A stretch of 64,000 nt of DNA from Arcicella aquatica (GTDB taxonomy: Bacteria; Bacteroidota; Bacteroidia; Cytophagales; Spirosomataceae), in assembly GCF_034928825.1 (NCBI RefSeq), contig NZ_JAYFUL010000010.1, positions 99,590 to 163,589 on the forward strand, written 5' to 3'. This document shows positions 46,138 to 55,509 of this stretch, in pieces. Every line of letters begins with the position of its first letter. The stretch's first letter is position 1. The notes beneath the pieces were generated by a model that saw only the letters and a list, made by a program, of their open reading frames with translations, had not been told where the DNA came from and made no database searches. Made by a program: the position numbers and the translations under genes.

Positions 46138-46887
46138 ATGTTTTCATTAGAAGGAAAAATTGCCCTGATTACTGGGGGCGGAAGTGGAATTGGCTTTGCC
46201 ATTGCTCAATGCATGGTTACGGCAGGAGCGAAAGTAGTTATTACAGGTAGACGTGAGCAAGCCTTAAAAGATGCGGTTGCTGAATTGGGTGATAGTGCTT
46301 TTTATATTGTGAATGATGTAACAGTTTTAGAACACTTAGAAGGCTTGGTAGAGCAAATAGAAAGTGAAATAGGTGCTATTGATATTTTAGTAAACAATGC
46401 AGGTATCAATATGAAAAAATTTGCGGTAGAAGTTACCGATGAAGATTTCAACCGTATCGTGCATACTAACTTGAATGCCGTATTTGCTTTAACCCGTGCC
46501 TGTGCTAAAAAAATGTTACCACGTAAGAAGGGCTCAATTTTGATGATTTCTTCGATGGCTGCCTATTATGGGATAGACAGAGTGGTGGCGTATACAGCTT
46601 CAAAATGTGGCGTAGAAGGTATGGTTAAGGCATTAGCAATGGAGTTTTCTATCGACAATGTGCGTGTAAATGCGATTGCCCCAGGGTTTATCGAAACGGC
46701 AATGTCACAGACTGCAATGAATTCTGACCCTGCTAGAAAGCATAAAGCACTCGACCGCACGCCTATGGGGTACTTTGGAAAACCAGAAGATATTGGTATG
46801 GCTGCCGTATTCCTGTCTTCAGAAGCTGCCAAATATATTACAGGAGCCTCGTTGCCTGTAGATGGCGGAAATTCAATCGGGTTTTAA
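46138..46887 (+). CDS. SDR-family D-mannonate/fructuronate oxidoreductase
   Basis: The 249-residue short-chain dehydrogenase has TGGGSGIG (about residues 11-18), NNAG, and the catalytic Ser and YTASK set (SSMAAYYGIDRVVAYTASK). It is close to the SDR type that replaces classical UxuB, reducing D-fructuronate to D-mannonate with NAD(P)H. Its position between GH67/uxuA and the xylanases supports this. A gluconate 5-dehydrogenase-like activity is the main alternative. The ATG at 46138 gives the usual MFSLEGKIALITGG start. The longer frame runs into the repeat element. Confidence 0.85.
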   Translation: MFSLEGKIALITGGGSGIGFAIAQCMVTAGAKVVITGRREQALKDAVAELGDSAFYIVNDVTVLEHLEGLVEQIESEIGAIDILVNNAGINMKKFAVEVTDEDFNRIVHTNLNAVFALTRACAKKMLPRKKGSILMISSMAAYYGIDRVVAYTASKCGVEGMVKALAMEFSIDNVRVNAIAPGFIETAMSQTAMNSDPARKHKALDRTPMGYFGKPEDIGMAAVFLSSEAAKYITGASLPVDGGNSIGF

Positions 46888-46913
46888 TCATTACCTGACC
46901 ATTAATCATCATG

Positions 46914-46941
46914 AACTATAGAGTCGATTGACTCTATAGTT
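46914..46941 (+). terminator. hairpin terminator after the SDR gene
   Basis: A perfect 12-bp stem (46914-46925 with 46930-46941) with loop GATT is followed by a short T-run. It may separate the oxidoreductase/uxuA/GH67/SDR part from the GH43/GH10 part of the locus. Confidence 0.75.
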
Positions 46942-47088
46942 TTAAACAGTTCTTATGTGTTCTAGTTTTTTATTGTAATAATCTTGTAAAAAGCAGATAT
47001 TATTATAATATTTGCTTTTAAATCAATGTTTGATAAATACGTGAAGCACTGAAAATTGCTTATTACACACTCTTAATTTTAATTATCC

Positions 47089-48120
47089 ATGAAAAAACAA
47101 TTCTTATCCTTATGCTTAGTGGCTGCATCTTTGTCTGTCTTCGGACAAGCGAAAAAGCCTATATCGCAACCTTTGGTTTCTCATATTTACACAGCCGACC
47201 CTTCTGCCCATGTATTTAATGGAAAAATCTATATTTATCCTTCACATGATATTGAGTCGGGCGTGAAAGAAGACGATGAGGGTGGACATTTTGATATGAA
47301 AGATTTTCATATTTTATCAATGGATAAAGTAGGAGGGAAAGTAACAGACAATGGCGTTGCCTTAGATATTAAAAATATTCCTTGGGCAGGTCGTCAGTTG
47401 TGGGCTCCTGATGCTGCGTTTAAAAACGGAACCTATTATTTATATTTTCCAGTAAAAGATAAAGATGATGTTTTTAGAATAGGCGTAGCCACTAGCAAAA
47501 GTCCCGTAGGGCCATTCAAAGCAGAAAAAGAACCCATTAAAGGCAGTTATAGCATAGACCCATGTGTGTTTAAAGATACTGATGGTAGTTATTATATGTA
47601 TTTCGGAGGTATTTGGGGTGGACAATTACAACGTTGGAAAACAGGAAGCTATGACCCTAAAGGGAAATTGCAAGATGATAAACAACCTGCTTTAGCTCCT
47701 AAAATAGCCAAATTAAGTAAGGATATGCTAAGCTTTGCCGAGGAAGCAAAAGATGTACAGATTCTAGACAAGAATGGTAAAGTATTATTGGCAGGCGACA
47801 ATACCAAACGTTTTTTTGAAGCGTCTTGGTTACATAAATACAAAGGCAAGTATTACTTCTCTTATTCAACAGGTGATACCCATTTTATCAATTATGCTAT
47901 AGGAGATAATCCTTATGGACCATTTACTTACAAAGGAGTAGTATTGAATCCTGTTGATGGTTGGACAAACCATCATTCTATTGTAGAAATCAAAGGAAAA
48001 TGGTATTTGTTCTATCATGATGTACAGCTTTCTGGAAAAACACATTTAAGAAATGTAAAAGTGACAGAGTTGAAGTATAATCCAGATGGAAGTATTCAAA
48101 CAATCACTGCTTACAAATAA
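47089..48120 (+). CDS. glycoside hydrolase family 43 (arabinofuranosidase/xylosidase type)
   Basis: The 343-residue exported five-bladed beta-propeller has a signal peptide (to about residue 20) and the three GH43 acids: Asp37 in YTADPSAHVF, a second Asp in YSIDPCVF near 157, and Glu in RFFEASWLH near 243. It probably cuts arabinose or xylose side groups or xylo-oligomers. There is no extra carbohydrate-binding module. Its stop codon is directly followed by the ATG of the GH10 gene, so the two are tightly coupled. Confidence 0.92.
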   Translation: MKKQFLSLCLVAASLSVFGQAKKPISQPLVSHIYTADPSAHVFNGKIYIYPSHDIESGVKEDDEGGHFDMKDFHILSMDKVGGKVTDNGVALDIKNIPWAGRQLWAPDAAFKNGTYYLYFPVKDKDDVFRIGVATSKSPVGPFKAEKEPIKGSYSIDPCVFKDTDGSYYMYFGGIWGGQLQRWKTGSYDPKGKLQDDKQPALAPKIAKLSKDMLSFAEEAKDVQILDKNGKVLLAGDNTKRFFEASWLHKYKGKYYFSYSTGDTHFINYAIGDNPYGPFTYKGVVLNPVDGWTNHHSIVEIKGKWYLFYHDVQLSGKTHLRNVKVTELKYNPDGSIQTITAYK

Positions 48121-49194
48121 ATGAAGAAAACCCTTTTAACCGTTTTATATACTTGTAGCTCTTTATGCCTTTTCGCTCAAAGCGAAAAGGTCAAGGGACT
48201 CAAAGATTATTATCAAGCCTATTTCCCCATTGGTGTAGCAGTAAACCCTCGGATGGTGAATGAGGGTGCAGAATCTTCCTTTATTGTACAACAATTCAGT
48301 AGCCTTACGCCTGAAAATTCTATGAAAATGGGGCCCATTCATCCTCAAGAGAATGTGTATAATTGGGAAGCCTCAGACAAGATGGTAGCCTTTGCTCAGC
48401 AAAATGGCTTGAAAGTACGGGGGCATAATTTGTGCTGGCACAACCAAACACCTGCATGGTTCTTTAAAAAAGATAATAGAGTCGTTACGAAAGAGGAACT
48501 ATTAGCTCGTTTAAAAGCACATATTTTTGAGGTAGTAAAACATTATCAAGGCAAAATTTATGTTTGGGACGTAGTCAATGAAGCTGTGCCCGACACTGGA
48601 CTTTCAATGTATAGAAAATCTAAATTTTATGAGATTATAGGAGAAGAATACATCGCCAAAGCTTTTGAATATGCTCATGAAGCCGACCCCAATGCATTAC
48701 TTTTTTACAATGACTATAACACTGAAAGTAAAGCTAAAAGAGAAAAAATCTATCAATTATTAAAAGGGCTCAAACAAAAAGGAGTACCTATTCATGGCGT
48801 TGGTTTACAAGCCCATTGGTCTATTGATGAACCTACACAAAGTGAATTAGAAGAATCAATTACCAAATTTGCGAGTTTGGGTTTGAAAATACAGATTACT
48901 GAACTAGATATTTCGGTGTATCCAAAAGAACATGAAAGACGTGAAAGGAGGGAAAACGATGGAGTAGGTATTTTCACGGATGAAATGGAACAGAAGCAGA
49001 TACAGCAATATAAAATGGTTTTTGATGTTTTCAGAAAGCATAAACAAAACATTACCAGCGTAACATTCTGGAATCTTTCAGACCAATATTCTTGGTTGGA
49101 TAATTTTCCTGTAACAGGTAGAAAAGACTTCCCGCTTTTATTTGATAAAAACCTTAAGCCCAAAAAAGCATTTTGGGAAGTTGTTAAGTTTTAA
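48121..49194 (+). CDS. endo-1,4-beta-xylanase, GH10
   Basis: The 357-residue enzyme cuts the xylan main chain (EC 3.2.1.8). A signal peptide covers about residues 1-19. The GH10 barrel is complete: acid/base Glu154 in WDVVNEAVPD and nucleophile Glu261 in ITELDISVYP, with HNLCWHNQTPAWFF and SVTFWNLSDQYSWLD lining the cleft. There is no binding module, so it is a compact periplasmic or secreted enzyme. Its products, with a (methyl)glucuronate at the non-reducing end, are the natural GH67 substrates. Confidence 0.96.
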   Translation: MKKTLLTVLYTCSSLCLFAQSEKVKGLKDYYQAYFPIGVAVNPRMVNEGAESSFIVQQFSSLTPENSMKMGPIHPQENVYNWEASDKMVAFAQQNGLKVRGHNLCWHNQTPAWFFKKDNRVVTKEELLARLKAHIFEVVKHYQGKIYVWDVVNEAVPDTGLSMYRKSKFYEIIGEEYIAKAFEYAHEADPNALLFYNDYNTESKAKREKIYQLLKGLKQKGVPIHGVGLQAHWSIDEPTQSELEESITKFASLGLKIQITELDISVYPKEHERRERRENDGVGIFTDEMEQKQIQQYKMVFDVFRKHKQNITSVTFWNLSDQYSWLDNFPVTGRKDFPLLFDKNLKPKKAFWEVVKF

Positions 49195-49203
49195 CCATTC
49201 TCT

Positions 49204-50484
49204 ATGAAAAATTCAGGTACTTACCGTTGGACGATTGTAGCTTTATTATTCTTTGCCACAACCATCAATTATCTCGATAGACAAGTAATAGGTCTATTGA
49301 AACCAACGCTCGAAAAAGAATTATCTTGGACAGAAAGCGATTATTCAAAAATCGTGATGTCGTTTACAGCCGCTTATGCGATTGGCTTATTGATTTTCGG
49401 ACGCATTATTGATAAAATTGGTACAAAGCTCGGTTATACCATTTCTATTATTATTTGGAGTATTGCCGCTATTTTTCATGCAGCAGCTAAAACAACTTTA
49501 GGTTTTGGCATTGCAAGAGCCTCGTTAGGTTTTGGAGAAGCTGGAAACTTTCCTGCGGCCATTAAATCGGTTGCAGAATGGTTTCCTAAAAAAGAGAGAG
49601 CTTTGGCAACGGGTATTTTTAATTCTGGAGCAAACATTGGGGCAGTAGTTGCTCCTATCATGGTGCCTTGGATTTTGGGTGCTTATGGTTGGGAAGAAGC
49701 ATTTATCATCACGGGAGCCATCGGTTTTATATGGCTACTTTTTTGGTGGTTTATTTATGAAATTCCCACTCGTAAGAAAAACCTTTCAGCTAAAGAGTTT
49801 CAGCACATTCATAGTGATAATGAAGAAGAAGAAGAAGGTACTACAGCATCAGTGCCTTGGCTACAACTTTTTAAATATAAACAAACTTGGGCATTTGTTA
49901 CGGGTAAATTTCTGACGGACCCTATCTGGTGGTTTTTCTTATTCTGGTTACCATCTTATTTTTCGTCAACTTTTGCTTTAGATTTAAAAAAGCCAAGCAT
50001 ACACTTAGCCGTTTTATATACTTTTACTACCATAGGCAGTATTGGGGGTGGCTATTTATCAGGATGGTTTATTAAAAAGGGCTGGACAGTTTTCAAAGCT
50101 CGTAAAACAGCCATGTTGATTTTTGCCATATTCGTTATACCTATTGTGTTAGCGCGTTATGCTACTAACATTTGGCAAGCAGTATTTTTGATTAGCTTAG
50201 CAGCATCCGCTCATCAGGCTTGGAGTGCTAATATTTTTACTACTGTATCAGATATGTTTCCTAAAAAAGCCATTAGTTCTGTAGTAGGAATCGGAGGAAT
50301 GGCAGGTTCTTTAGGAGGTGTCTTGTTCCCTTACTTTATTGGAATTATTTTAGATAAGTATAAATTACTTGGTGACCTAAACGGAGGCTATAATATCATT
50401 TTCTTAGCCTGTGGTTTTGCCTATTTATTAGCTTGGGGCATTATTCATTTGCTAACGCCAAAAATGCAAAAGGTAGATTTGTGA
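49204..50484 (+). CDS. MFS transporter, hexuronate (ExuT) type
   Basis: The 426-residue major facilitator has about twelve helices with the anion:cation symporter family marks INYLDRQVIGLLKPTL, the TM2-3 loop GRIIDKIGTKLG and GFGEAGNFPAAIKSVAEWFP. This branch carries hexuronates such as glucuronate into the cytoplasm. It follows GH10 by 9 bp and so would import what GH67 releases. Confidence 0.93.
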   Translation: MKNSGTYRWTIVALLFFATTINYLDRQVIGLLKPTLEKELSWTESDYSKIVMSFTAAYAIGLLIFGRIIDKIGTKLGYTISIIIWSIAAIFHAAAKTTLGFGIARASLGFGEAGNFPAAIKSVAEWFPKKERALATGIFNSGANIGAVVAPIMVPWILGAYGWEEAFIITGAIGFIWLLFWWFIYEIPTRKKNLSAKEFQHIHSDNEEEEEGTTASVPWLQLFKYKQTWAFVTGKFLTDPIWWFFLFWLPSYFSSTFALDLKKPSIHLAVLYTFTTIGSIGGGYLSGWFIKKGWTVFKARKTAMLIFAIFVIPIVLARYATNIWQAVFLISLAASAHQAWSANIFTTVSDMFPKKAISSVVGIGGMAGSLGGVLFPYFIGIILDKYKLLGDLNGGYNIIFLACGFAYLLAWGIIHLLTPKMQKVDL

Positions 50485-50661
50485 AAAACTTAAAATCATT
50501 TATCCATATTGAGGGATTTGAGTCCCCCGTTATGGATTTGGTGCTTAAAAGCCTTGCTTTTATAAGTACCATTTATATAATCAAAAAAGCGTACCTATAT
50601 TTGTGTCAAAAATACACATTTTAAATTTAACCAATTTTTATTCAGGTCAAATTTTTAATCC

Positions 50662-53052
50662 ATGAACAATCCAATGTCTATCAAACACTTTTCTCTATTC
50701 TTGTTTTTCATCAGCATTTTAACAACAAGTTATGCTCAACAAGAAACGTCTTCTGCTACTCCAAAGCTTCAAAGTTTTCCTTTACAAGCTGTTCGTTTGC
50801 AAGCGGGTCCATTTTTGAATGCACAGCAGGTGGATATGAAATATATCATTGCCCTAAATCCTGATAGACTGTTAGCTCCATATCGCATAGATGCAGGCTT
50901 GCCATTAAAAGCAGAACGATATGGAAACTGGGAGAATTCTGGTTTAGATGGACACATTGGGGGGCATTATTTATCAGCTTTGGCGTTGATGTATGCTTCC
51001 ACCAATAACCCTGAAATGCAAAAACGCCTAAACTACATGGTGTCTGAATTGGCTTTATGTCAGGAAAAAAATGGTGATGGTTATGTCGGAGGTATTCCAC
51101 AGGGAAAAGTATTTTGGTCGAGGATTGCCAAAGGAGATTTAGATGGTAGTGGATTTGGACTAAACAATACTTGGGTGCCTCTGTATAATATTCATAAATT
51201 ATTTGCAGGTTTATACGATGCCTATACGGTAGGAGGTAATAAACAAGCATTAACGGTTTTGGTAAAATTAGGTGATTGGTTTGCTGGTACGATTCAAAAC
51301 TTGAATGAAGTTCAAATCCAAAAAATGCTTCAAACTGAACATGGAGGAATGAATGAGGTATATGCTGAGTTGTATGAAATTACGAAAGAAAAAAAATATT
51401 TAGAGATAGCTCAGAAGATATCTCATCGTGCTATTTTAAATCCTCTCTTAGCACAAAAAGATGCGCTGACAGGCTTGCATGCTAATACGCAAATTCCGAA
51501 AGTGATTGGTTTTCAGCGTATAGCAAGTTTGACGAATAACCAAGATTGGGCTAATGCCGCTAATTTTTTCTGGGAAAATGTCAGTTCAAAACGCAGTGTT
51601 TCTTTTGGCGGAAATAGTTTCAGAGAACATTTTAATCCTATTAATGATTTTACGCCAATGTTAGAATCTAATCAAGGTCCAGAAACTTGTAATTCCTATA
51701 ATATGCTCAAACTGACTAAATCTTTGTTTTTGTCAGAACCTAAAGCCAATTATATAGACTTTTATGAACGTACTTTATACAACCATATTTTGTCTTCTCA
51801 ACATCCGACTAAAGGAGGATTTGTATATTTTACGCCTATTCGTCCTCGCCACTACCGTGTGTATTCACAACCACAAGAAGGCTTTTGGTGTTGTGTAGGC
51901 TCAGGGTTAGAAAATCACGGGAAATATGGAGAAATGATTTACGCCCATACCGACAAAGATTTATATGTAAATCTCTTCATGGCTTCAACCGTGAACTGGA
52001 AAGAAAAAGGAATAGTACTTACTCAAAATACTCAGTTTCCAAACACTTCCAATTCAGAAATTATCTTAAAACTTACAAAACCACAAACCTTTACGCTTTA
52101 TGTTCGCTACCCGAAATGGGTAAAAGAAAATGCTTTTCAAGTAAAAATCAATGGTAAATCCTTTGTGCTGAATGAAAAACCATCGTCGTTTATTACCATC
52201 AATAGAACTTGGAAATCAGGGGATAAAGTATCGCTAGTTTTCCCGATGGAAACTATAGCTGAAACACTTCCAGATGGTTCATCTTGGGTTTCATTTGTAC
52301 ACGGACCAATCGTATTAGCAGCCAAAACAGATACAACAGACCTAAAAGGACTTTTTGCTAACGATAGTCGTATGGGACATGAAGCCTCAGGAAAACTATA
52401 TCCTTTAGATGAAGCACCGATTTTAGTAAGTAATTCTAATGAATATTTATCGAAAATACAGCCTATCAAAAATACAGCTTTACAGTTTTCAATGGGTGAT
52501 GCACTTTATCCAAGCAAATACCAATCACTCACCTTAATTCCTTTTTATCAATTGCACGATGCCCGTTATATGATGTATTTTCCTGTAATGAATCAAGAAC
52601 AATTGGCTGGTAAAATTCAGGAAATGAAGGAAAAAGAGCAATTGAAATTAGCATTGGAACAGAAAACCATAGACCAAATTGCTTTAGGAGAACAACAACC
52701 CGAAGCCGACCATCATTTTCAAGGAAATCAATCAAACACAGGAGGAGAATTAGGTGCTTTTTGGAGAAGCACTATCGATTGGATTAGCTATGATTTAAGA
52801 AATATTGAGCAGACTGCTAAGAAATTAAGAGTTACTGTAGGGAATGAAAATAAAGTAAGAGAATTTGATATTGTTATCAATGGTGAGTTGTTTAAAACGA
52901 TTCAACTAGAAGCAAAAAAGTCGAGAAAGCCATCAGATATTGATTATGAATTGCCACAAGCATTGAATACAAAAGCTATCAATATCAAATTTGTTGCTAA
53001 AAATAAACAAAGTACTGGGGCAATTTATAGTATTAGATTACTGAAGGAATAG
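50662..53052 (+). CDS. beta-L-arabinofuranosidase-like glycoside hydrolase, GH127
   Basis: The 796-residue exported protein has a signal peptide (about residues 1-25), the GH127 (alpha/alpha)6 barrel and C-terminal beta-domains. The zinc and catalytic site fits the family: Glu341 and Cys343 in GPETCNSYNM, with Cys410 and Cys411 in FWCCVGSGLENHGKYGE, matching E338, C340, C417 and C418 of Bifidobacterium HypBA1. It would remove beta-L-arabinofuranose (or a related sugar) from arabinose-bearing glycans. It is the last gene of the xylan locus and stops before a large inverted repeat. Confidence 0.92.
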   Translation: MNNPMSIKHFSLFLFFISILTTSYAQQETSSATPKLQSFPLQAVRLQAGPFLNAQQVDMKYIIALNPDRLLAPYRIDAGLPLKAERYGNWENSGLDGHIGGHYLSALALMYASTNNPEMQKRLNYMVSELALCQEKNGDGYVGGIPQGKVFWSRIAKGDLDGSGFGLNNTWVPLYNIHKLFAGLYDAYTVGGNKQALTVLVKLGDWFAGTIQNLNEVQIQKMLQTEHGGMNEVYAELYEITKEKKYLEIAQKISHRAILNPLLAQKDALTGLHANTQIPKVIGFQRIASLTNNQDWANAANFFWENVSSKRSVSFGGNSFREHFNPINDFTPMLESNQGPETCNSYNMLKLTKSLFLSEPKANYIDFYERTLYNHILSSQHPTKGGFVYFTPIRPRHYRVYSQPQEGFWCCVGSGLENHGKYGEMIYAHTDKDLYVNLFMASTVNWKEKGIVLTQNTQFPNTSNSEIILKLTKPQTFTLYVRYPKWVKENAFQVKINGKSFVLNEKPSSFITINRTWKSGDKVSLVFPMETIAETLPDGSSWVSFVHGPIVLAAKTDTTDLKGLFANDSRMGHEASGKLYPLDEAPILVSNSNEYLSKIQPIKNTALQFSMGDALYPSKYQSLTLIPFYQLHDARYMMYFPVMNQEQLAGKIQEMKEKEQLKLALEQKTIDQIALGEQQPEADHHFQGNQSNTGGELGAFWRSTIDWISYDLRNIEQTAKKLRVTVGNENKVREFDIVINGELFKTIQLEAKKSRKPSDIDYELPQALNTKAINIKFVAKNKQSTGAIYSIRLLKE

Positions 53053-53112
53053 TGTATTTTTCTTCAAAATCTCTGATTTGAATTGGCTTGAGAAAATAAT
53101 ATTTTGGATAAT

Positions 53113-53182
53113 TGTAGCGGTAACCCTTGCGGTTACCGTTTCTTTTGTCGGAATGTCGGTAACCGCAAGGGTTACCGCTACA
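53113..53182. repeat. REPIN-like pair of GTAG-headed hairpins
   Basis: Two perfect inverted 26-base arms (53113-53138 and 53157-53182) are separated by 18 bases. Each arm is itself a hairpin: GTAG followed by CGGTAACC-CTTGC-GGTTACCG. A GTAG head plus a palindrome is the design of REP elements, and two facing REPs form a REPIN. It lies between convergent genes and may also end transcription. Confidence 0.75.
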
Positions 53183-53216
53183 TTTTGCTCTTGGTAGTTT
53201 TACTAACGATTTGTGC

Positions 53217-53732
53217 TTATTTCTTTCGTTTTTCTTCGTTCATATTTTTCCATAATTCAATATCATCGTCAAATTCATCTTCATCATCTGAAGGGGCATA
53301 TTCAACTTGTATAGAAGTTTTTGTTGCATTTGTCAGTTCAATAATTAATTTTTCTACTTCAAATGCTTTGTCATAATTGTCAATTAAGCTACCATTCTTT
53401 AATAGTTTTTCTTCAATAGATATTCCAAAAATAATTTTTTCATCGAATGTAAATTTTAATATTATATGACTTACTTCTTTTTTTAAATAATCTCCAATAT
53501 AAAAAGCAAATCCATAGTTTCTATGGATAAGACCATAATCAATTACTTCTGTTAAAGTTCTAATTGATGTCCAAGTTTCTTCTACATCATACTGCTCATT
53601 TTTGTATACAAAAATTTCTTGCTCTTCTCTGTTTTCAATTTTATCTCTGTAAGAAAAATAGTCTAAAAACTTTTCAACGGTTACTTTGTCTCTCTGTTTT
53701 GAAAGCCCGTAAATATCATAATAGGGAGGCAT
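53217..53732 (-). CDS. hypothetical acidic cytoplasmic protein
   Basis: I do not recognise this 171-residue protein. It has no signal peptide or membrane helix. The N-terminus is MPPYYDIYGLSKQRDKVTVE and the C-terminal fifth is strongly acidic (SDDEDEFDDDIE) before a basic end (EKRKK). The composition, size and isolation recall small immunity-type proteins, but no toxin gene is adjacent and this is not claimed. It is convergent with GH127 and sits beside the REPIN-like element. Confidence 0.65.
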   Translation of the reverse strand: MPPYYDIYGLSKQRDKVTVEKFLDYFSYRDKIENREEQEIFVYKNEQYDVEETWTSIRTLTEVIDYGLIHRNYGFAFYIGDYLKKEVSHIILKFTFDEKIIFGISIEEKLLKNGSLIDNYDKAFEVEKLIIELTNATKTSIQVEYAPSDDEDEFDDDIELWKNMNEEKRKK

Positions 53733-53877
53733 AACTTTTCCTTCTCTTTTTTTAGTGATTTTTACATTGTTAGAATAACAATCTATTCAATTCTCTAAAG
53801 TATCATTTTAATTTTTAATATAAAACTCAGAGATAAGAATCCTCAAACAGAATATCTTTATACTATTTTTTACAAAT

Positions 53878-53885
53878 TACATTTG
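53878..53885 (+). promoter_or_regulatory. -7 promoter box of the cyanophycinase-like gene
   Basis: TACATTTG matches TANNTTTG and lies 42 bp before the ATG at 53928, which supports that start over the longer frame beginning at 53883. Confidence 0.5.
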
Positions 53886-53927
53886 CGATATTGTAAGAAA
53901 ATTCTTCAACAAATAATTCTTACAAAC

Positions 53928-54719
53928 ATGCTTCTAAAAATTCTATCAATCATTTTATTGTGTTCAGGCTTTACTTATGCTCAAGAACGTTTAATTATTA
54001 TCGGAGGGGGAAAACGTCCTGCCGATGTATTGACAAAATTTGTTGAATTAAGTGGTAAAGACCAAGGCGAGATATTAATTATTACATGGGCAAGTGGCGA
54101 ACAAGAAGCCAGTTTTCAATCTATCAAAAAAGATATTTCAGCATTATCTCCTATTAAAGTTGTTCATGCACCAGTTTCTCCGTTGGCAGTCGAGTCTAAA
54201 GAAGTATTGTTGAGTCAGTTAAAAACAGCTAAAGGCGTTTTCTTTACAGGAGGCGACCAAGTTCGGATTATGAAGGTGTTGGAAGACGAAAGTTTATTCA
54301 AGGCTATGCACGAACGTTATCACAAACAAATCGTTTTTGCTGGTACTAGTGCAGGAACAGCCATCATGTCTGAAAAGATGATTACGGGCGAAGGTAAACT
54401 GGATGTAATTGACGGTTCGCAGGTTGAAACTAAAAAAGGCTTAGGATTATTACCCAATGTAATTGTAGATCAGCATTTTGTAAAGAGACAACGAGAAAAT
54501 CGCTTGATGGGCTTAATTCTTCAAAATCCAACGTTATTAGGAATTGGTATAGATGAAAACACAGCTGTATACGTACAAGACAATAAATTAGCTGAAGTAC
54601 TAGGCGAAAGTCAGGTGTTGATTTTTGATACCCAACAAAAGAAAAATGAAATGAAAATGTACTTTTTGAAAAAGGGAGATAAATTTGATTTAGTAAAGAA
54701 GAGTAAGCTTAAAATATAG
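53928..54719 (+). CDS. cyanophycinase-like serine peptidase (S51 family), exported
   Basis: The 263-residue protein has a signal peptide (to about residue 18, ending TYAQE) and the class I glutamine-amidotransferase-like S51 fold. It shows IIIGGGKRPADV, the nucleophile Ser in FAGTSAGTAIMS and the His-bearing segment VIVDQHFVKRQRENRL. Members cut cyanophycin or beta-Asp/Arg dipeptides, or N-terminal Asp peptides. The export signal points to use of external peptides rather than of an internal store, and no cyanophycin synthetase is nearby. Confidence 0.9.
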   Translation: MLLKILSIILLCSGFTYAQERLIIIGGGKRPADVLTKFVELSGKDQGEILIITWASGEQEASFQSIKKDISALSPIKVVHAPVSPLAVESKEVLLSQLKTAKGVFFTGGDQVRIMKVLEDESLFKAMHERYHKQIVFAGTSAGTAIMSEKMITGEGKLDVIDGSQVETKKGLGLLPNVIVDQHFVKRQRENRLMGLILQNPTLLGIGIDENTAVYVQDNKLAEVLGESQVLIFDTQQKKNEMKMYFLKKGDKFDLVKKSKLKI

Positions 54720-54746
54720 TCAACTATATTTTAATAGTATTGAGAA

Positions 54747-54794
54747 ATTAACCCTTGCACACCAAAGTTAAAAACTTTGTGTGCAAGGGTTAAT
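54747..54794. terminator. hairpin terminator between cyanophycinase-like and TetR genes
   Basis: ATTAACCCTTGCACACC and the following bases (54747-54769) pair with 54773-54794 apart from one bulged base. It lies between two genes of the same strand and ahead of the TetR promoter. Confidence 0.72.
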
Positions 54795-54838
54795 AATTTA
54801 CAACCTATCATGATGAGAGAATTTTTCAATAAATCAAC

Positions 54839-54846
54839 CATCTTTG
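54839..54846 (+). promoter_or_regulatory. -7 promoter box of the TetR gene
   Basis: CATCTTTG is one base off TANNTTTG and lies 33 bp before the ATG at 54880. This supports 54880 as the start. Confidence 0.45.
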
Positions 54847-54879
54847 TATCATCAAATAAGATTAATTAGGAATAGTAAT

Positions 54880-55470
54880 ATGGGAAAAGCTGCTGAAACA
54901 CGAATGACAATCCTTCAAAAAGCCTTTGAGTTGATTTATATCAATGGTTATCAGGCTACTAGTATTGACGATATTATTGCTACTACTAAAGTAACAAAGG
55001 GTGCTTTTTTTTACCACTTCAAAAATAAAGAAGAAATGGGGCTTGCTGTCATTAACGAAATGATGCAGCAAACGATGGGGAAAATGTTATTAGAGCCACT
55101 TTTGACGGCTGAAAATCCATTAATGGCTATTTATCACATGATGGAATATTTATTAATGCAAGAACCTTATTTGCACATTAAATATGGTTGTCCTACTAAC
55201 AACCTGATTCAAGAAATGGCTCCTTTGAATGAAAACTTTAGCAAAGCACTTACTAAAATTATGGATGATGTTTTACAAAGTATAGAGAAAGCTGTTGAGA
55301 GAGCAAAAACTTCAAACTTGGTAAGGGCAGATGTTAATAGCAAACAAGTAGCAATCTTTGTCTCTGCCAGCTATGGAGGTATCAGAAATTTAGGAAAATT
55401 ATATGAGAACGCTGATTATTATCGAGCCTATTTAAATGAGTTAAAAGACTATTTTAATCGATTGGAATAA
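54880..55470 (+). CDS. TetR/AcrR-family transcriptional regulator
   Basis: The 196-residue protein has the TetR DNA-binding domain (GYQATSIDDIIATTKVTKGA, then FFYHFKNKEEMGLAVI, about residues 24-60) and a C-terminal domain with KYGCPTNNLIQEMAPLNENF, the mark of the TetR_C group seen in many Bacteroidota and Proteobacteria regulators of efflux or reductase genes. A 26-base palindrome lies right after its stop and just upstream of the next promoter. It probably represses the two small membrane-protein genes that follow. Confidence 0.9.
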   Translation: MGKAAETRMTILQKAFELIYINGYQATSIDDIIATTKVTKGAFFYHFKNKEEMGLAVINEMMQQTMGKMLLEPLLTAENPLMAIYHMMEYLLMQEPYLHIKYGCPTNNLIQEMAPLNENFSKALTKIMDDVLQSIEKAVERAKTSNLVRADVNSKQVAIFVSASYGGIRNLGKLYENADYYRAYLNELKDYFNRLE

Positions 55471-55480
55471 TTTTTTATTC

Positions 55481-55506
55481 AAAAACATACTATTTAGTAT
55501 GTTTTT
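55481..55506. promoter_or_regulatory. palindrome, TetR operator and/or terminator
   Basis: AAAAACATACTA-TT-TAGTATGTTTTT is a 12-2-12 dyad. It lies 11 bp after the TetR stop and ends 4 bp before the -7 box TATCTTTG (55510-55517). It could be the operator of the adjacent TetR protein. As a hairpin followed by T-residues it could equally end the tetR transcript. Confidence 0.6.
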
Positions 55507-55509
55507 GAA

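Noticed and set aside
53217..53732. Immunity protein of a polymorphic toxin system
   Set aside because: Only size and acidity suggest it. No toxin or secretion gene is adjacent.
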